Assembly: GCF_047777955.1 (NCBI RefSeq)
Contig: NZ_CP180537.1
Coordinates: 3,968,001-4,032,000, forward strand
DNA from: Didemnitutus sp047777955
Lineage (GTDB): Bacteria; Verrucomicrobiota; Verrucomicrobiia; Opitutales; Opitutaceae
Reading direction: 5' to 3'
DNA: 64,000 nt
The notes under the pieces were generated by a model that was not told the DNA's origin, ran no database searches, and worked only from the letters and a program-made list of their open reading frames with translations. Shown here one piece after another: positions 29,162 to 39,143 of the stretch; position 1 is the first letter of the stretch; the number at the start of each line of letters is the position of its first letter. A program made the position numbers and the translations under genes.

Positions 29162-30031
29162 TTACTTCTTCGCCTCGGTCTCGGCCGGGGCGTCGGCGAC
29201 GCCGAACACCTCGACTTCGAAGATGAGCGTGGCCGCGGGCGGGATGCCGGGGGCGCCGTCGTCGCCGTAGGCGAGGTGCGGCGGCACGTAGAGGCGCCAC
29301 TTCGCGCCGACGGGCATGTTCTTGAGGGCGAGGATGAGGCCCTCGGGGGCGTTCGTGCCGGACTTCACCAGCACGTCGACCGGCTCGGGGATGCCCGCGC
29401 CCTGCTGTTGCTGCTGGAGCGTGGATTCGAAGACCTGGCCGTTGGTGAACGCGCCGACGAGGTGGATCTTGGCGACCTGGCCTTCCTTCGCGATCTGGCC
29501 CTTGCCCTCCTTGACGACCTCATAGCGCAGGCCGTTGGAGCCGCTGAGCTCCTTCACGTTCTTGTTTTCCTTCAGCTTGGTGAAGAATTCGGCCGTGTTG
29601 GCCTGGTTGGCGGTGCGGATCTTGTTCATCAGCGTCTGCTGCTTCTTCTGGAGCAGCGCCTGGAGCTGCGGGACGAGCTGCTGCGCGTCGTAGGTGAGCT
29701 CCTTGCCGGTGGCGGCTTCCGTCATGCCCTTGGCCATCGCCTCGATCTGGGCGGGCGTGAACTCGAGGTCGCGCAGGTTCATGCGGGCGCCGAGCGTGTA
29801 GCCGTAGGCTTCCATCAGCTGCGCCTCGGAGAACGTGACCGCGGGCGCGGCCGGGGCGGCCGGCTGGGCGGCGGGCGTCTGCGCCGCGGGCGCCGGGGTG
29901 GCGGGCGCCTGCTTGGCGTCGCTGCCGACCTGGGGAAGTTCGAATTTGACCGGGGCCTGCGCTTGCGCGGACACGGCGACCAGCAGGCCGAGAGAGGCGA
30001 GGCCTGCGCTGAGTTGGGAGGTGAATTTCAT
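29162..30031 (-). CDS. FKBP-type peptidyl-prolyl cis-trans isomerase, FkpA/Mip-like, exported
   Basis: 289 residues. A signal peptide (LASLGLLVAVSAQAQA) directs it to the periplasm; no lipobox Cys is seen. A Pro/Ala-rich linker of about 40 residues leads to an N-terminal helical dimerisation domain (YGYTLGARMNLRD, MAKGMTEAATGK), as in FkpA and Mip. The C-terminal FKBP domain runs from about residue 165, with AKIHLVGAFTNGQVFEST, a short glutamine run and YVPPHLAYGDDGAPGIPP. These proteins fold periplasmic or outer membrane proteins by isomerising Xaa-Pro bonds. It is a single-gene unit with its own terminator downstream. Confidence 0.92.
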   Translation of the reverse strand: MKFTSQLSAGLASLGLLVAVSAQAQAPVKFELPQVGSDAKQAPATPAPAAQTPAAQPAAPAAPAVTFSEAQLMEAYGYTLGARMNLRDLEFTPAQIEAMAKGMTEAATGKELTYDAQQLVPQLQALLQKKQQTLMNKIRTANQANTAEFFTKLKENKNVKELSGSNGLRYEVVKEGKGQIAKEGQVAKIHLVGAFTNGQVFESTLQQQQQGAGIPEPVDVLVKSGTNAPEGLILALKNMPVGAKWRLYVPPHLAYGDDGAPGIPPAATLIFEVEVFGVADAPAETEAKK

Positions 30032-30195
30032 TGAGGGATGGGCCCCGGTTGGAAAACGGCCCGGGGGTTTGTGCCGTGAAAAGCGGGAACTTGCGGGGGC
30101 CGCCCCGAAAAATCAACCCCTTTGGCGGGCATTTCCCTCGGGCGCCGCCCGACCGCGGAACTGCGCCCATCACGGGCTTGTCTCTCCCCCGCCTC

Positions 30196-32130
30196 ATGCC
30201 CACCCTTGCCAATCCCATGAACGAAAACCAATTCTGGCATAGCACCGACGGCCAGATTTTGACGGTGAAGACGAAGAACGGCGGCGACGTCGTGGGCCTG
30301 ACCCTGGCCTTCTGGCCGCGCCACCCCGCCGAGATGGAATTCCTCAAGGCGCACCTCGCCGACCTGCGCTTCACCGAGCGCTCCTCGCTCGCGCGCATCG
30401 GCATCGAGATGATCGCCCAGGGCGCGCCGACCGTCGACGGCCACCGCCTCGTGCTCGAGGTCGTCTCCTCGCTCTACGACCCGAGCTTCCCCAACGCGCC
30501 CTACTGGAAGAAACTCCTGCGCCCCGGCGTGCCCGCCGGCCGGCTCTTCTACGCGCCCGCCGCCGCCAAGCTCTCGACCAAGGAAATCTGGGACGCCGTG
30601 CAGGCCAACCAGCTCAAGCTCCCGCACACGACCTCGATCGACTCGCAGGGCCGCGTCTTCTTCACCCCGCACGCCGTCAGCTACACGCTCAGCCCGCGCC
30701 TGCAGCGCCTGAACTTCGAGCACATCGTCTCCGGCTACGCCGGCCGCAGCTTCATCGACAAGGTCCAGGTCCGCCACGACGCCTCGCCGCTCACCATCCC
30801 GCCGCGCGCCGGCATCCTCACCAGCTGCTCCATGTATCTGAAGGAGCACTTCGTCGTCCTCAGCCCCGGCGAGGGCAACTTCGGCCTGCACACCAGCGCC
30901 GTGCTGCTCGATCCGGTGAAGACGTTCGGCACGAACGTCATGTTGGAAATCTACAACAAGGGCGACCAGCCCGTCGTGAACCCCATGGTCTCCGTCGAGG
31001 TCTTCCGCAGCCCGCCGCCCGAGGACACCGGGTTCAAGGCCCTCGCCAAGCGCCGCACGCGCCTGCTCTCGACCGTCAGCACGCTCTACAAGTGCCTCGA
31101 CGACTACCCCGCCGTCCCCTCCGCCGGCGCCAAGCCCAAGACCAACATCACCGTCCGCGGCCAGAGCGCCACGATCGAGAACCGCGCCGTCCTCATCCGC
31201 GCCAACGACGACGAACTCAAGAAGGGCCTCGAGGCCGGCAGCTGCCCGCTCGGCGCCCACACCATGATCGAGGCGCTCGACAGCGCGCCGGCCGACGCCG
31301 ACACGCTCGTGGTCGACTACTTCCCCGACCTGCTCGAGCACATGGAGCTCATCACCCGCCTCGGCGACGTGAAGCTCAAGCGCCTCATCTTCCGCAAGGC
31401 CTCGCGCACCCACGGCTACTTCCTCTCGTCGAACGCCCACGCCCGCCTCGACACCTTCAACTCCCTCGGCATCCCCGTCTACTGGCACGACGAGATGACC
31501 AACGACCTCTACCTCCACACCTACAAGAAGGACCACGGCTTCTTCGTGCGCGAGGAGATGGCGAAGAAGTTCCAGGAGTCGCCCATCCTCGCCTTCTACG
31601 GCTCGGCTGTGCAGCTCGACGCCGACGACACCTCCCGCATCGCCTCGCTGGTCGACAAGCTCGGCACCTTCATCGGCCCGAACATCGGCGTGCTCACCGG
31701 CGGCGGCGGCGGCGTCATGCGCCTCGCCACCGAGACTGCGCGCTCGAAGGGCGCGCTCACCGGCGCGTGCTTCCTCGAACTCGAGGCCCAGCCGCCCGAG
31801 CTCGGCGTGGACTTCTTCAACACCTTCCAGGAAACCTCGCGGCACTTCCGCCAAAAGTGGTTCGAAGTCGCCGATTTTTGCATCTTCAACGTCGGCGGCG
31901 TCGGCACGCTCGAGGAGATCGGCATCGAACTCTGCAACCTCAAGCTCGGCATCCGCCCGCGCACACCCTACGTCTTCTTCGGCTCCGGCTTCTGGAAGGA
32001 CCTGGAGAAACAGGTCGCGCACATGATCCGCGAGAAACGCGCCCCCGCCTGGATGAAGGACTACATCCTGTTCTCCGAAGATCCCGACGAGGTCCTCCGC
32101 TTCTACCGCAAGACGCTGCAGGTGCTCTGA
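30196..32130 (+). CDS. Large LOG-family Rossmann protein with unknown N-terminal domain
   Basis: 644 residues from ATG 30196. The last about 210 residues are a LOG/lysine-decarboxylase-like nucleotide-binding domain: ILAFYGSAVQLDADDTSRI, GVLTGGGGGVMRLATETARS and NVGGVGTLEEIGIELCN. The last motif matches the PGGxGTxxE phosphoribohydrolase signature except that Val replaces Pro. Normal LOG proteins are about 190-250 residues. The first about 400 residues match nothing I recognise; they include a beta-rich segment (LHTSAVLLDPVKTFGTNVML) before a central section (LVVDYFPDLLEHMELITRLG). LOG enzymes release cytokinin-type bases or hydrolyse nucleotide monophosphates; activity here is unproven. An ATG at 30217 is an alternative start. 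Confidence 0.8.
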   Translation: MPTLANPMNENQFWHSTDGQILTVKTKNGGDVVGLTLAFWPRHPAEMEFLKAHLADLRFTERSSLARIGIEMIAQGAPTVDGHRLVLEVVSSLYDPSFPNAPYWKKLLRPGVPAGRLFYAPAAAKLSTKEIWDAVQANQLKLPHTTSIDSQGRVFFTPHAVSYTLSPRLQRLNFEHIVSGYAGRSFIDKVQVRHDASPLTIPPRAGILTSCSMYLKEHFVVLSPGEGNFGLHTSAVLLDPVKTFGTNVMLEIYNKGDQPVVNPMVSVEVFRSPPPEDTGFKALAKRRTRLLSTVSTLYKCLDDYPAVPSAGAKPKTNITVRGQSATIENRAVLIRANDDELKKGLEAGSCPLGAHTMIEALDSAPADADTLVVDYFPDLLEHMELITRLGDVKLKRLIFRKASRTHGYFLSSNAHARLDTFNSLGIPVYWHDEMTNDLYLHTYKKDHGFFVREEMAKKFQESPILAFYGSAVQLDADDTSRIASLVDKLGTFIGPNIGVLTGGGGGVMRLATETARSKGALTGACFLELEAQPPELGVDFFNTFQETSRHFRQKWFEVADFCIFNVGGVGTLEEIGIELCNLKLGIRPRTPYVFFGSGFWKDLEKQVAHMIREKRAPAWMKDYILFSEDPDEVLRFYRKTLQVL

Positions 32131-32346
32131 CCCGCACCGCCGAAGGGCAGCGCCGCTACCCCGACGACAAACGTCGGCCGAGAAACCGCGCCCCGCGCCC
32201 GGTCGGCAGCCGCGCATCTTCGGCGCATCGCTGCCGAAAATTCCGCCCGGCACCGGCGGGAACGCCGCCCCCGCGCGATCGGCTCAGCGGGCCGGCGGCC
32301 GCGGATTTTTCGCCGTCACGAACCGGCGCTCCATCTTCGCCGCGTC

Positions 32347-33691
32347 ATGCGCATCCGCGGGCTGGACGCGGCCGGGCAACCGTGTCCATCTGTGTCCCAC
32401 CTGTGGCTCACGAGAAACTCCTCCTCCGTCCTCGTCGTCGGTTCCGGCGGGCGCGAGCACGCGCTCGTCCGCTCGCTCCTCGCCTCGCCCGCCCACCCGC
32501 GCGTGCTCTGCGCCCCGGGAAACGCCGGCATCGCGCAGGACGTGGCGTGCTTCGCCGTCGCCGCCGACAACGTCGCCGGCCTGGTCGAGCTCGCGCAGCG
32601 CGAGCAGGTGGCCTTCGTCGTCGTCGGACCCGAAGTGCCGCTCTCGCTCGGCCTCGTCGACGCCCTCGCCGCCGCCGGCATCCCCGCCTACGGCCCGAAG
32701 GCCGACGGCGCCCGCCTCGAAGCCTCGAAGGTCTTCACCAAGCAGGTCCTGCTCAAATACGGCATCCCCACCGCGCCCGCGGGCATCTTCACCGCCGTCG
32801 AGCCCGCGCTCGACTACGTGCGCCGCCGCGGCGCGCCGATCGTGATCAAAGCCGACGGGCTCGCGGCCGGCAAAGGCGTCGTCGTCGCCCAGACGCTCGC
32901 CGAAGCCGAAGCCGCCGTGCACGACATGCTCGCGGGCAACAAATTCGGCTCCGCCGGCAGCCAGATTCTGGTCGAGGACTGCATGTTCGGCGACGAGACC
33001 TCGATCCTCGTCGTCGTCTCCGGCCGCGACTACGTCATCCTGCCCGTCTCGCAGGACCACAAGCGCGTGGGCGACGGCGACACCGGCCCGAACACCGGCG
33101 GCATGGGCACCTACTCGCCCGCCGAGGTCGTCACGCCCGCGCTGCTCGCGCGCATCGAGCGCGAGATCGTGCAACCCTCCGTCGACGCGATCGCGCGCGA
33201 AGGCATCGATTTCCGCGGCACGCTCTTCATCGGCATCATGCTCACCGCCGCCGGCCCGAGCGTGCTGGAATACAACACGCGCTTCGGCGACCCCGAGACG
33301 CAGGTCGTGCTCCCCGCCTGAAAACCGACCTGCTCGCGCTGCTCTGGCGCGCCGCCACTGGCCGGCTCGCCGGCACCTCGCTCGAGGTTCGCCCCGAGGC
33401 CGCGCTCTGCGTCGTCGTCGCCGCGCGGGGTTATCCGGAGAAATTCCCCAAGGGCGACGTCATCACCTTCCCCGCCGCGCTGCCGCCCGGCACGACGATC
33501 TTCCACGCCGGCACGGCGAAAACGCCGCCGGCGACATCGTGACCGCCGGCGGCCGCGTCCTCGGCGTCACCGCGCTCGCGCCGACGCTGCGCGAGGCCGC
33601 CGACCGCGCCTACGCCGCCTGCGACGCGCTCCAGTGCGCGTCGAAGTATTTCCGCCGCGACATCGGCGCCCGCCAGCTCAACCGCCGATGA
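32347..33691 (+). CDS. purD: Phosphoribosylamine-glycine ligase (two frame breaks)
   Basis: About 425-448 residues when corrected. It joins glycine to phosphoribosylamine in purine synthesis. Motifs: VLVVGSGGREHAL, VGPEVPLSLGLVDAL, the ATP-grasp IVIKADGLAAGKGVVVA, QDHKRVGDGDTGPNTGGMG and YNTRFGDPETQVVLP. Two one-base deletions break it: CCCC at 33312-33315 (five restores VVLPRLKTDLL) and AAAA at 33519-33522 (five restores HAGTAKNAAGDIVT). It ends TGA at 33691. The start is unclear: ATG 32347 is the only in-frame candidate but lies upstream of a ten-base repeat leader (32381-32410), so the true start is probably just after 32410. Stop overlaps the next ATG. Confidence 0.92.
32381..32410 (+). 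repeat. Decad leader repeat upstream of purD
   Basis: Three imperfect ten-base units in register: CGTGTCCATC, TGTGTCCCAC, CTGTGGCTCA. It lies about 25 bases before the conserved purD coding sequence. A similar unit is in front of pyrF and another in front of oppB. Confidence 0.65.
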
Positions 33692-34386
33692 AATCTCTCC
33701 GCGCCTGCTTGGCTGTCCTCTCGCTCGCCGCCCTCCCGGCGCTCGCCGACCCGGCGCCCCCGGCGGCATCCGCCGTGCCCGCCCCGGCGGCGAAGCCCGC
33801 CGCGTCCGACGCCGGCGACCTTGGCGAGGGCCTCGGCTACGTCCGCGTGCATCGCCTGGCCGACGCGCTGCCCGAGCTCGAGCGCCGCCTGTCCTCGGAC
33901 CCGGCGCTCGTGGTCGACCTGCGCTACGCCAAAGCGACGGAGCAGGACGTCCCGGCGCTGGCGCTCGCCCTCGCCCGCCGCGCGGCTGCCGCGCCGCTGT
34001 TCGTGCTCGTTTCTCCCCAGACGCCCGCGGTGCTCGTGCCCGCCTTGATCAAGATCGTGCCGCCGGCGCTCACGCTTGGCATCGACGGCTCGCTGCCCGC
34101 GCCCGCCGTCGTCGTCGCCCAGCCGGCCGAGGTCGACCGCCGCGCCTACGACGCGTTCGACGGCGGCATGACGCTCGCGGCGCTCGTGACGGGCAAGATC
34201 GAGAAGGAGCGCTTCGACGAGGCCGAGCTGGTGAAGGAGTTCCAGAACGGCAACGCCAACGCCGCCCCGCCGCCCGAGCCCGATCCCAGCAAGCCCGCCA
34301 CCGACCAGGCCCCCGTCCTCACCGATCGCGTGCTGCAGCGCGCCCTGCACCTCCACCGCGCGTTGGCGGCCCTGCGGCGCAGCTAA
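33688..34386 (+). CDS. Exported protein of unknown function
   Basis: 232 residues. A clear signal peptide (LRACLAVLSLAALPALA) is followed by an Ala/Pro-rich linker of about 30 residues. The mature part begins GEGLGYVRVHRLADALPELE and has alternating helices and strands: VVDLRYAKATEQDVPALAL, PLFVLVSPQTPAVLVPAL and PAVVVAQPAEVDRRAYDAFD. The fold recalls the noncatalytic core of tail-specific (S41-like) proteases or a crotonase-type layer, but no catalytic Ser/Lys pair is visible, so I give no function. ATG 33688 overlaps the purD stop (ATGA). The C-terminus is acidic and then helical. Confidence 0.75.
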   Translation: MKSLRACLAVLSLAALPALADPAPPAASAVPAPAAKPAASDAGDLGEGLGYVRVHRLADALPELERRLSSDPALVVDLRYAKATEQDVPALALALARRAAAAPLFVLVSPQTPAVLVPALIKIVPPALTLGIDGSLPAPAVVVAQPAEVDRRAYDAFDGGMTLAALVTGKIEKERFDEAELVKEFQNGNANAAPPPEPDPSKPATDQAPVLTDRVLQRALHLHRALAALRRS

Positions 34387-34480
34387 GTCGTTCGCGCCCG
34401 CGGCGCGGGCCGGTGACGCGGCGCGTCCGCCCTTTGGCTTGCAGCGCGCGGGTTACTGCTTACCGCTTGGCGGACCCAGC

Positions 34481-34975
34481 ATGCCAGATCCCGGCCACAT
34501 CATCGTCGTCTGCACAGCCAACATCTGTCGCAGCCCCATGGCCGAAGGTCTGCTGGCCCACGCGCTCGCAGCCGAGGACGGACCGCTCAAGCACCTCCGG
34601 GTCGTCTCCGCCGGCGTCGCCGCCCGCGCCGGCGAGCGCGTGTCGGAGAACTCCGTCGCCGCGCTGAAGAAGGTCGGCATCGACATCGCCGGCCACCGCG
34701 CCCGCCCGCTCACGCAGGAGATGCTCGACCACGCCCTCCTGGTCCTGTGCATGACGGAGTCGCACCGCAGCCTGATCGAGCTGCAGGCCTCGCCGCCGCC
34801 GCCGCGCCTGCACCTCTTCCGCGAATTCCTGCCCGCCGGCGCCAGCCGCGAGATCGCCGATCCGTTCGGCGGCCCGCTCAAGCTCTACGAGCTCAGCCGC
34901 GACGAGATGGTCGAGGCCATCCCGAGCATCCTCGCGCAGCTGAAGACGCTCCCGCTGCCGCCCGCCGCCTCCTAG
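34481..34975 (+). CDS. Low-molecular-weight protein-tyrosine/arginine phosphatase
   Basis: 164 residues. The phosphate loop C-X5-R is CTANICRSPM (Cys11, Arg17) and the general acid is Asp127 in EIADPFGG, both standard for the family. Members dephosphorylate tyrosine (Wzb type, tied to polysaccharide export) or arginine (YwlE type); sequence does not decide. It precedes glyA by 53 bases, as in many genomes where a YwlE-like gene sits near glyA, and is not next to a tyrosine autokinase. ATG 34481 is the family-like start. Confidence 0.88.
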   Translation: MPDPGHIIVVCTANICRSPMAEGLLAHALAAEDGPLKHLRVVSAGVAARAGERVSENSVAALKKVGIDIAGHRARPLTQEMLDHALLVLCMTESHRSLIELQASPPPPRLHLFREFLPAGASREIADPFGGPLKLYELSRDEMVEAIPSILAQLKTLPLPPAAS

Positions 34976-34998
34976 CCCGCCTTTCCGCCGCCCGCGCG

Positions 34999-35026
34999 AA
35001 ATCCAAAATCCAACTCCCAACTCGTT
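34999..35026 (+). repeat. Heptad leader repeat upstream of glyA
   Basis: Four seven-base units directly before the glyA ATG at 35029: AAATCCA, AAATCCA, ACTCCCA, ACTCGTT. No Shine-Dalgarno sequence is present. Similar heptads precede ispD and oppB and lie upstream of pyrF. Confidence 0.7.
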
Positions 35027-35028
35027 CG

Positions 35029-36297
35029 ATGTCGCTCAACTCCGCTCCCCTCGCCCAGCTCGATCCCGCCCTGCACGCCGCCATCGCCGGCGAGCTCTCG
35101 CGCCAGCAGCACCACATCGAGCTGATCGCCTCGGAAAACTTCACCTACCCGGCCGCCATGGAGGCGCAGGGCAGCGTGCTGACCAACAAATACGCCGAGG
35201 GTTACCCGGCCAAGCGCTGGTATGGCGGCTGCGAGCAGGTCGACGTCGTCGAGACCCTCGCCATCGAGCGCGCCAAGCAGCTCTTCGGCGCCGAGCACGC
35301 CAACGTCCAGCCCCACTCCGGCGCCCAGGCCAACACCGCCGTCTACGCCGCCGTGCTCTCGCCCGGCGACAAGGTCCTCGGCATGAACCTCAGCCACGGC
35401 GGCCACCTCACCCACGGCAACCCGGCCAACTTTTCCGGCAAACTCTACGCCTTCTGCCAATACGGTGTCCGCGAGGACAACGGCCTGATCGATTACGACG
35501 AGCTCGCCGCCGTCGCCCAGCGCGAGCAGCCCAAAATGATCACCGTCGGCGCCTCCGCTTACTCGCGCACCATCGACTTCGCGCGCATGGGCGAGATCGC
35601 CCGCTCGGTCGGCGCCTACCTCTTCGCCGACATCGCCCACATCGCCGGCCTCGTCGCCTCCGGCCACCACCCGTCGCCGGTGCCGCACGCCGACTTCGTC
35701 ACCACCACGACGCACAAGACCCTCCGCGGCCCGCGCGGCGGCCTCATCCTCTGCAAGGCGGCCCACGCCAAGGCGGTCGACTCCGCCGTGTTCCCCGGCA
35801 CCCAGGGCGGCCCGCTCATGCACGTCATCGCCGCCAAGGCCGTCTGCTTCGGCGAGGCGCTCAAGCCCGAGTTCAAGGCCTACTCCGGCCAGGTGGTGAA
35901 GAACGCGAAGGCCCTCGCCGACGCCATGGTCGCCCGCGGCTACAAGATCGTCTCCGGCACGACCGACAACCACCTCATGCTCGTCGACCTCCGCGCCAAG
36001 CTGCCCAACCTCACCGGCAAGGTCGCCCAGGAGACCCTCGATAAGGCCAACATCACCTGCAACAAGAACACCGTGCCGTTCGAGACGCGCTCGCCGTTCC
36101 AAGCCTCGGGCATCCGCCTCGGCTCGCCGGCGATGACGACCCGCGGCTTCGGCCCCGCCGAGTTCGAGCAGGTCGCCGAGCTGATCGACCGCGTCCTCGT
36201 CGCCATCGGCACCGAACAGGAAGCCGCCACCCTGGCGGACGTGAAGGCCCGCGTCGTCGCGCTCACCGGCCGCTTCCCGCTCCCCTACCGCGCCTGA
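35029..36297 (+). CDS. glyA: Serine hydroxymethyltransferase
   Basis: 422 residues. PLP enzyme that converts serine and tetrahydrofolate to glycine and methylene-tetrahydrofolate. Family blocks are intact: IELIASENFTYPAAMEAQGS, TNKYAEGYPAKRWYGGCE, HGGHLTHG, ADIAHIAGLVASGHHPSP and the PLP lysine in TTTTHKTLRGPRGG (Lys230). A heptad repeat leader precedes the start in place of a ribosome binding site. Its stop overlaps the next start as TGATG, coupling it to a sensor kinase, an unusual partner. Confidence 0.97.
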   Translation: MSLNSAPLAQLDPALHAAIAGELSRQQHHIELIASENFTYPAAMEAQGSVLTNKYAEGYPAKRWYGGCEQVDVVETLAIERAKQLFGAEHANVQPHSGAQANTAVYAAVLSPGDKVLGMNLSHGGHLTHGNPANFSGKLYAFCQYGVREDNGLIDYDELAAVAQREQPKMITVGASAYSRTIDFARMGEIARSVGAYLFADIAHIAGLVASGHHPSPVPHADFVTTTTHKTLRGPRGGLILCKAAHAKAVDSAVFPGTQGGPLMHVIAAKAVCFGEALKPEFKAYSGQVVKNAKALADAMVARGYKIVSGTTDNHLMLVDLRAKLPNLTGKVAQETLDKANITCNKNTVPFETRSPFQASGIRLGSPAMTTRGFGPAEFEQVAELIDRVLVAIGTEQEAATLADVKARVVALTGRFPLPYRA

Positions 36298-39079
36298 TGG
36301 AAAAACCCGCCGCGCTGTCGGCACTCGTCGCCCACCGCCGCGCGCTCGTCGCCGCGGTCGTGGCCCTCGGCGTGGCGTTTTCCGCGGTCGGCTGGTGGTT
36401 CGTGCGCAACACCGAGGAGCGCCGCATCGACGCGGCGTTCCAGCGCCGCTCCTCCGTGCAGGTGCGACTGGCCCGCGAGCGCCTCGAGCTGCACGAGGAG
36501 ATCGTCCGCGGCCTGCGCGCCTACATGGAGAACTCCGACGACGTCACCGCCGCCGAGTTCGCCACCTACACCCGCCCGCTGCTCGAGCGCCTGCCCGCCG
36601 CACGGGCCTTCGAGTGGGCGCCGCGCGTGCCCCGCGCGCAGCGCGCGGATTTCGAGGCCGCGCACGCCCGGGCCCGGCCGGGCTTCCGCCTCTGGGAACG
36701 CGACGTCTCCGGGCAGATCGGCACCGCCGCCGTCCCCGCGCGCGACCGCCCGGAGCACTGGCCCATCACCTTCGTCGAGCCGGTCGCGGGCAACGAGTCC
36801 TCGTTCGGCTTCGACCTCTTCGGCAGCGTCGTCACCCGACCCATGCTCGACGCCGCCCGCGCCACCCGCACCATGCACGCCAGCCCGCAGGTGCGGCTCA
36901 TCCGCACCAAGGAGCAGGACCGCGGCGCCGGCGTCATCTTCATCGAGCCGGTCTTCCGGCCCGACGCCCCCGGCTCCGGCCCCGACGGCTTCGCCGGCTT
37001 CATCCAGGCGATCTTCTCCGTCGATTCCCTCCTCAAGCAGGTCCACACGGAGGCGGCCGACGACGCGGTCGACCTGGCCTACTTCGACGACAGCGCGCAA
37101 TTCGCGCACCTGCAGCTCCTCTACGCCCGCATCGACGGCCACGAATACAGCGGCAGCCGCGACGCCGCGCCCTCCGCCATCGTCGCCCCGCCCTTCCCCG
37201 CTCCGGGCAGCGACGCCGTCAGCGAGACCTTCAGCGTCGGCGGCCGGACCTGGCGGCTCGTCGTCGCCCCCAACGCCGCCTGGGTCGCGCAGCAGCGCAC
37301 GAGCATCCCCGGACTCGTGCTCGCGGTGCTGCTCGCCTTCACCGCCCTCGCCGCGCTCTTCACCCACGCGCTCCTCTCCCGCACCGCCGGCATCGAGAGC
37401 GAGGTCGCGCTGCGCACCGCCGAGCTCGCCGAGAGCGAACGCCGCCTCGCCTCGCTGCTCTCCGACATGCCCGGCGCCGCCTACCGGTCCGAGCCGCACG
37501 AGCCGTTCCGCACCACGTTCGCCAGCGAGGGCATCCAGGAGCTCTGCGGCTACGGCCCGGAGGAGTTCGTCTCCGGCCGCGTGAACTGGGAGAGCCTGAT
37601 GCGCGCCGAGGACGTGCCCGACGCCAACCGGCGCGTGGCCGCCGCGCTGGCGCAGCACCAGACCTTCGAGCTCGAATACCGCATCCGCCACCTCGACGGC
37701 CGCGAGCGCCACATCTGGGAACGCGGCCACGGCGTCTACGACGACGCCGGCCGGGTCGTCGCCCTCGAGGGCCTGATGGTCGACGCCACCGCCCGCGAGG
37801 AGGCCGAGGCCCGCGCCCGCGAGTTCGACCGGCAGATCGTCGAGACGCAGAAGCTCGAAAGCCTCGGCGTGCTCGCCGGCGGCATCGCCCATGACTTCAA
37901 CAACATCCTGACCGCCGTCCTCGGCAACGCCTCGATCGCCCGCCAGACCCTGCCGGCCGCCGATCCCCTGCACGTCCAGCTCCAGCAGATCGAGAAGGCC
38001 GCGCGCCGCGCCGCCGAGCTCTGCGCCCAGATGCTCGCCTACGCCGGCAAGAGCCAGCTCAGCACCGCGCGCGTCGACCTCTCCGAACTCGTCCGCGACA
38101 CCACCCAGCTGCTCGAGGTCACGCTCGGCAAGAGCACGCGCCTGCACCTCCGGCTCACCACCGACCTCCCGCACGTCCAGGCCGACGCGACCCAGATCCG
38201 CCAGATCGTCATGAACCTCGTGATCAACGCCGCCGACGCCATCGGCGACCGCGCCGGCGAGGTCGTGCTGCGGACGTTCACCGCCGACCTGACGCGCGAG
38301 GAGCTGCAGGCGGCGGTCCAGCATCCGGACCTGCCCTCCGGCCGCTACGTCGGGCTCGAGGTGCGCGACAACGGCAGCGGCATGCCCGCGGAGATGCTGG
38401 CGCGCATCTTCGAGCCGTTCTTCACCACGAAATTCTCCGGCCGCGGCCTCGGCCTCTCCGCCGTGCTCGGCATCATCCGCAGCCACCGCGGCGCGCTCTT
38501 CGTCGAGTCGCAGGTCGGCGTCGGGTCGACCTTCCGCCTGCTGCTGCCCGCCGCGACCGCCCCGGTCGCCGCCGTGCAGCCCAGTCCGGTCCCGGCGGCC
38601 CGCACCGCGGATTCGCCCGGGCTCCCCGCGCTGCGCGGCACCGTGCTCGTGGTCGACGACGAGGCGCACGTGCGCGAGATGACCACGCTCGCGCTCGAGA
38701 TGGCCGGGCTGGAGGTGATGCAGGCGTCCGACGGCGAACGGGCGCTGCAGCTCTGCCGCGAGCATCCCGAGATGATCGACCTGATCCTGCTCGACCTCAC
38801 CATGCCTGGCCTTTCCGGCGAGGAAACCCTCCGCCGCCTCCGCCTCCAGGGGCGTCGCAAAAGGTGATCCTGATCAGCGGCTACAGCGCCGCCGACACCG
38901 CCCGCCGCTGCGCCCAGCTCGGCGCCGTGGCCTTCCTGCAGAAGCCGTTCGAGATTTCCGCCCTGCACGCCGAGCTGCGCAAGCACCTCGGGGAGCGCAG
39001 CCGCGCCCGTGACGGACGGCCGCGAACCCGCCCGCCGGCCGGAATAAGCCCGCCCGCCGGCGCGTCACAGGCCGATTAA
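36297..39079 (+). CDS. CHASE-PAS hybrid sensor histidine kinase (frame broken)
   Basis: About 927 residues when corrected. Order: transmembrane helix (about residues 18-36), periplasmic CHASE domain (EWAPRVPRAQRADFEAAHAR, GFDLFGSVVTRPMLDAAR), second helix (about 340-360), PAS domain (FEYRIRHLDGRERHIWERG type, about 395-510), HisKA with the phospho-acceptor His532 in GGIAHDFNNILTAVLG, HATPase (NLVINAADAIGD, DNGSGMPAEML, GRGLGLSAVLGI) and a receiver domain (VVDDEAHVREM, Asp833 in LLDLTMPGLSG, Lys in LQKPFE). The frame is lost at 38849-38852, where GGGG should be five G, restoring LQGASQKVILISGYSA. No response regulator is adjacent. The input signal is unknown. Confidence 0.9.
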
Positions 39080-39143
39080 TCCCGTGTTGACCCGCGAAAC
39101 GGGCTTTGCGCGGGGGCGTCTTTCCGCCAACGTGCCCCCTCCT

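Noticed and set aside
32161..32238. Hairpin-capable repeats (CCGACG/CGTCGG and TCGGCAGC/GCTGCCGA) after the LOG-family gene
   Set aside because: Short or wide-looped and without a T-run; in sequence this GC-rich such repeats are expected by chance.
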